Part shown: in pieces, positions 59,815 through 64,000 of the stretch
Layout: the number at the start of each line of letters is the position of its first letter
How positions within the stretch are numbered: the stretch's first letter is position 1
Assembly (NCBI GenBank): GCA_958295665.1
Contig: OY282558.1
Location: 142,642,577 to 142,706,576 of the forward strand
DNA length: 64,000 nucleotides
DNA from: Tipula vernalis
Lineage: Eukaryota > Arthropoda > Insecta > Diptera > Tipulidae
Direction: 5' to 3'
Position numbers and translations under genes: made by a program
The notes under the pieces: model-generated
What the model was told of the DNA's origin: nothing
Databases searched by the model: none
Seen by the model: the letters and a program-made list of their open reading frames with translations, nothing else

Positions 59815-59827
59815 TTTTGCTCAGTGT

Positions 59828-60059
59828 GGTCTTGATTCAATTAGTCTGAAATTAAAACGAGCTTAATAATTAATTGTACCAAGAGCGACTGAAACGAGCT
59901 TAATAATTAATTGTACCATGCATGCGGTCAGAATTTCTTGATATGTGGAAAACAAATTTAATGATTCCGGTTAGAAAGAAACAAAATAATGACTCGCTGG
60001 ATAATCTTAGACCAATCGGTATGGTATCTGTATTATTTAAAGTTTTCGAGATTCTGTGA
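59828..60059 (+). pseudogene. LINE C ORF2: reverse transcriptase start
   Basis: GLDSISLKLK (about 59830) directly continues the linker cut at 52363. Then WKTNLMIPVRKKQNNDSLDN and LRPIGMVSVLFKVFEIL end at a stop at 60057-60059; this is the RT motif region P..WK...IIPV.K...S...NLRPI...SVLSKVFE of LINEs. A short duplicated phrase (CGAGCTTAATAATTAATTGT at 59858 and 59893) interrupts it. No catalytic ADD is seen further on, so the element is truncated or unrecognisable beyond. Confidence 0.8.
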
Positions 60060-60069
60060 CCATATAAAA

Positions 60070-61340
60070 ACCCTTTATTATTATAAGATGCTCGACGATT
60101 ATTGATTGATAAATGTGTTGTTGGGCAACACGATGATTTACGAAATTTATGGATTGTATTCCCTAATAATTTGAGGTACTGTTTTCAATTTAACAAAACA
60201 ATATGTGTTGATTCACCTCATGATGATCGACACATTTTACAATTTTTTTTCAAACTTCTGCTAAAATAAAAACGTATATAACATTTCTTTTTTTTTATGA
60301 TGGCTGATTATTAATTTCCATAATACGAATTTATAAAAAATAATTCTTTTTCCTTGTAGTTATGATATTGGAACTGACCAAATTAATATTAATATTTTAT
60401 CAATTAATTAAGATAAACTTACCACAAAACCTCATAATGTGACCTATTATGTCGCTTTACGGGGATCTACTATATTTAGTGCTCGTAGGCTGAACCCACT
60501 CAAATTCTTGATGAAATCTCAGCATTTATCTTAAAAATTTCCTATTCTTAAAAATTATTTGTTATGATTGGGAAATTCTTTCGAACGTCTAAAATTTTAG
60601 ATTTTGGGCTTTTAACGTTAAATAAAAATTTTGGAATTTAAATTTGTAAATGTAAAATTTAAATGTTAGGTTTTGCGATCTTAGATATCTTAAAGCGTTT
60701 AAATTTTGCTCCATTCGCTAGCTGGCCTAATTTGCTACATAAATTGTCATATAACACGGTTTATGTTTACCACAATTAAAGATATGCTGGCGAACGTACA
60801 ATTTAATTCATATCCCATACAAAAAAACACCTTTTTTAATGTGTCGCTATCGATCGGAGCATAACAAAAAAGCAAAAAACATAAAAATAGCCTTCCAATT
60901 TACCCAAAAAACTTTGTCGTCTGTGTTTATCTCACCATTTTGTGGACTATATGTTCACATTATTGATTACAAATTTTATCCAATCTAACCCAAATTAATC
61001 AATCATTTTGTCTATTCTCATTTATCATTATGTGGAACGAGACAATGTACCACCACACAAAGTTGCTTTATTTTTAAAAATAACACAACTAAATCCAAGT
61101 ACAAAACATAAAAAATAGATAATAATTTATTTATGTCACCAGAATATAACCGAGAGACTTCCACTACAGTTGTATGAAAATTGACAACATAAAAATTCAC
61201 TAAAAATATAATTTGTCATCTGGAAATGATTTTCGTTGCATTTTAACAATAAAAACAACTGTAGTTTTTAATATGCTTTTTATGTACCGTAACAATATAG
61301 TTAATTGACAAATTGATTTTAATTTTTTCTCTAAACGAAT
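60070..61340. other. AT-rich non-coding sequence
   Basis: No gene, repeat or RNA feature recognised. Confidence 0.35.
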
Positions 61341-61348
61341 GCTTACAG

Positions 61349-61401
61349 CTTATATTCAAATGGCATTTGATGACGTTTATGGAGGACAAAGCCGTTTGAA
61401 G
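61349..61401 (+). other. Candidate 53-bp internal exon
   Basis: Flanked by an acceptor (pyrimidine-rich TTTTTTCTCTAAACG then CTTACAG, ending 61348) and a donor (GTGAGC at 61402). One frame is fully open: YIQMAFDDVYGGQSRLK. The bases are less AT-rich than the flanks. No homology recognised, and a match this short could be chance. Confidence 0.25.
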
Positions 61402-61409
61402 GTGAGCTT

Positions 61410-62930
61410 TTATAATAAAAACTGGTCACTACTTCCAGCTAAAATTTTGAATTAATAAAATAAAACCCATTTCAAAACTTCACTAAGTAGTTGTACCAAA
61501 ATTGTTTAACATTTTTATTTCGTTATACGAGGTATTCCTGTAAATATGAAAGTGGTACATATTATGAGCTTTTGTTTTTTTGCAGTTTGTAATCTAATAT
61601 GAATATAGAGAGCTTTTTTTTTGGAATGAATTTTGTTTTTCTTTCTGAACTTTTTGTTCATTTGAAATATGCAAAATATGTTAAAAATATGTATACTCGT
61701 TTTAAAATTAAACAAAAAGTTGTATTCACTAAGTTACTCGTATGTTTGTACTATTATTTACATGAATAATGTATGGAATATGAGCTTAATTTATATAGTA
61801 GCATGACAAAAAGTTTACTTTATATATTCGAGTAGTGACCAAAACTATTTTTATTTTTGGATTTTAATAAAATTATTTGCTTAAGCTTCATAGTTTTGTG
61901 TTTTAGGGCTGATATAACGACCTAATAATTATTGTAGCAAATAACAACATAAGGCCACGGATTTACAACAAATTATAAATTATAATATGCCCGCTTAGAA
62001 TGTTTTAGAAAGATTATGCTGTTACATTCATCAATGTGTAAACAATTTTGGCCAATCCGATACCTCCCTCGGTTTCTACGGTGGAATTTGTATAATTCTA
62101 TATGAACTTTTTTCTGTACATACTATGTCCTTTAAGAATGCTTTTCCTAGTAAATATTCTACAACTGAAAAAAAGGGTTATTACGTATTTATAGCATTGC
62201 CAATAGCATTGCCAATATATCGTTTTAAAGTAACACTCTTTCAAATAAATTTAAAATAGAATTAGAACATTTTCAATAGCTTAAAAACCATATGCTCAGA
62301 TTGCTGTCATTACCAGCAGATTTATTTGTTCAGTAACAATATGGCTTTGGAATCGCACTTCACTTTCGCTTAATGACCTTGATTGATACTCTAGCAAAAT
62401 ATTGTATTGGAGAAAAGATAACAATATTTTATCCTCACCAGTAACCCTAAGACAATATTGTGTCATTTGATATAAGGTTTGGGTTTCCCAATATAAGATG
62501 ATCAGGCCGGAGAAACTGAAGGACAGTCATCTCAATCAAGTTCTTCAATTTTGATTTAAAAAAGATCAGACGATTTGTACTCAAATTAGTGCATTTTCCT
62601 ACTAAACAAAATTAACGGTGATTAATTTAAGAATCTAGCAGCGCTTTTTTAACAATTCTTATGAGTAGAATTGAAAAAGATTTCTTTTTACTTCGTATGC
62701 TTAAATCTGGTGAGTTAAAAATGAAATAAGTATTAGTCATAACAAATACTTAGAAAAAAGAGAAACTTAAACAAAATGAACAATTTCGCTCAAACATAGA
62801 ACGTGCAGAAAAACAACCATTTTCAATAATACAGCGTCATGACTTTCGAGTGGATTCGGGATGTTAAAAAAAATAGAAATACCATATGTATGCAAATATT
62901 CCTTAAAACATCTTAATTCAATCAATTCTA
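61410..62930. other. AT-rich non-coding sequence
   Basis: No feature recognised. TATAGCATTGCCAA-type sequence is duplicated in tandem near 62191-62215. Confidence 0.35.
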
Positions 62931-63975
62931 CAAATTGATTAATTTTGTGAGTTCTGTGAATCCTATACATTTCCGATATTCCAAAAATTCTGCATATTTA
63001 CGTAATCAAAAATTTCATAATTTCTCAAATTTTATAAATTCTTTTATTTTCATAAATTTAAATTAAAAAAATTATTTAAATTCAATAAATACTATACATT
63101 TCATAAATTTTATCAATTATTTTGGTTCTATAAATTGTATAATTATTTTAAATTCCACGACTAGCTACTTCCCGAAATTTTAAAATTTTACTACAAATAT
63201 CATAATTTCTATGTAGAAATCCTTAACATTTTCTAATTTCCTATAAACTGTAAATTCTGAATTTAAAAATTTTAAGAGATGAAGGAGCTTACTAAATTTT
63301 CAAACTTTATAGAATTTGTAGAATTTAAGGAATTTATAAGACTTACACAATTTATTGAATTAAAAAAATTTATAGTATTTATGAAGTTTATAGAATTTGT
63401 AGTAAATATATAATTTTTTTAAATACTGTAAGTCTTCGAAATTTTATAAGTTCTATAACGTAAATATGAATAAAGTTTTAAACTTCAGTAAGTGCTTTAA
63501 ATTCTACAAATTTGATAGATTTTTTAGTTCTTATAATTTCTGTAAATTCGATAAATTTGAAAAATCCAATAAATCCTTTAAATTTTATAATTTCTCTAAA
63601 TTTCACAAAGACTATAAAAATTATAAATTCTAATATGTTTATAAATTCTATAAATTCTATAAATTTTATGAATTTTATAAATTCCATCAATTCTATAAAT
63701 GACATAAACCCCACAAATTCCATAATTTCAATAAATTTTACAAATTCTTTGAATTCTTCTTATTTTATAAATTCAGAAATTTTTGATAAATCCTATGAAC
63801 TTTGATATTTCTATAAACTTAAATAATAAATTTTATAAATTTAATAAATTCCATGAATAATCCTATAAATTCTATAGATAGGGTTTTAAATTTTAGTAAG
63901 TTCTTTAAATGCTAAAAATCTCATAGCTTCTTTGGTTCTTATAAATTCTGTAAATTCGATATCGTAATGTATACA
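62930..63975. repeat. Degenerate AAATTCTATA-type minisatellite
   Basis: About 1 kb made mostly of 9-12 base variants of ATAAATTCTATAAATTTTAT and, on part of the left, of the complementary type (GAATTTATAGA). The cleanest copies are at 63640-63710. Open frames there translate to Asn/Ile/Ser-rich repeats on one strand and Glu/Phe/Ile-rich repeats on the other; they are artefacts. The region may extend past the window. Confidence 0.8.
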
Positions 63976-64000
63976 TATCACGTTAAAAGATAGGATAGTT

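Larger units (their letters stand above)
52364..59827. mobile_element. 7.46-kb DNA transposon with CACTGAGCAAAAA ends, inserted in LINE C
   Basis: The left end CACTGAGCAAAAA (52364-52376) is the exact inverted match of TTTTTGCTCAGTG (59815-59827). TG precedes the left end and follows the right end, a possible 2-bp target duplication. LINE C stops at ...KSSAL on the left and continues as GLDSISLKLK on the right, which shows the two flanks were once joined (one base is off frame). Within it are about 0.7 kb of left non-coding sequence, the foldback-like element, the KHHF-family gene relic, and about 1.1 kb of right non-coding sequence. The superfamily is unclear; CACTG ends and a 2-bp duplication would fit CMC/EnSpm. 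Confidence 0.7.

Noticed and set aside
63478..63805. Overlapping open frames on both strands with Asn/Ile or Glu/Phe repeats
   Set aside because: They come from the degenerate AAATTCTATA repeat; both strands are open for compositional reasons.

Overview
This is non-coding-dominated, strongly AT-rich nuclear DNA from an insect, most likely a brachyceran fly. I base this on the AT-richness, frequent ATGTACATATGTAT-type motifs, two very short predicted introns (59 and 87 bp), and transposon families typical of Diptera (copia, BEL/Pao, CsRn1-like gypsy, Jockey/I-type LINEs, Tc1/mariner, PIF/Harbinger). I find no intact host protein-coding gene. Almost every coding-like stretch is a decayed transposable element.

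Layout. 0.66-1.5 kb: LINE reverse-transcriptase relic. 4.4-4.7 kb: about 50 copies of a 7-bp repeat. 5.1-6.7 kb: A/T-rich sequence with no transposon signature. 6.8-11.85 kb: an imperfect palindrome interrupted by a full-length decayed copia element with two LTRs and a 5-bp target duplication. 12.06-17.58 kb: a BEL/Pao element, broken in its integrase and carrying a 79-bp LINE tail with its own target duplication. 19.4-20.9 kb: an unrecognised intron-containing coding relic followed by stacked hairpins. 23.7-24.0 kb: LINE 3' tail and a small inverted-repeat element. 27.4-28.6 kb: minus-strand LINE endonuclease. 29.5-30.45 kb: candidate minus-strand core promoter and non-coding first exon, the best host-gene signal. 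31.6-32.3 kb: LINE 3' end. 33.4 kb: perfect 27-bp-arm hairpin. 34.3-35.3 kb: broken Tc1/mariner. 35.7-37.7 kb: unrecognised coding relics. 38.4-42.4 kb: another unrecognised coding relic, split by a PIF/Harbinger element at 39985-42067.

45-60 kb is a nest of insertions. A CsRn1-like gypsy relic and one LINE (46.7-47.9 kb) lie to its left. A second LINE (47.84-60.06 kb) is split twice: by a minus-strand BEL/Pao that lost its reverse-transcriptase core (48.84-51.4 kb), and by a 7.46-kb DNA element with 13-bp inverted ends CACTGAGCAAAAA (52364-59827). That DNA element carries a decayed gene of a family I recall as repeated in arthropod genomes (KHHFLTHYP and EAKHK motifs). It was itself hit by a 3.54-kb foldback-like element (53080-56623) filled with 20 direct and one inverted monomer of about 147 or 153 bp. 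The window ends in about 1 kb of degenerate AAATTCTATA-type repeat.

The genes do not act as a pathway; they are layers of successive insertions. The most novel object is the foldback element with two interspersed monomer types inside the CACTGAG-ended element.
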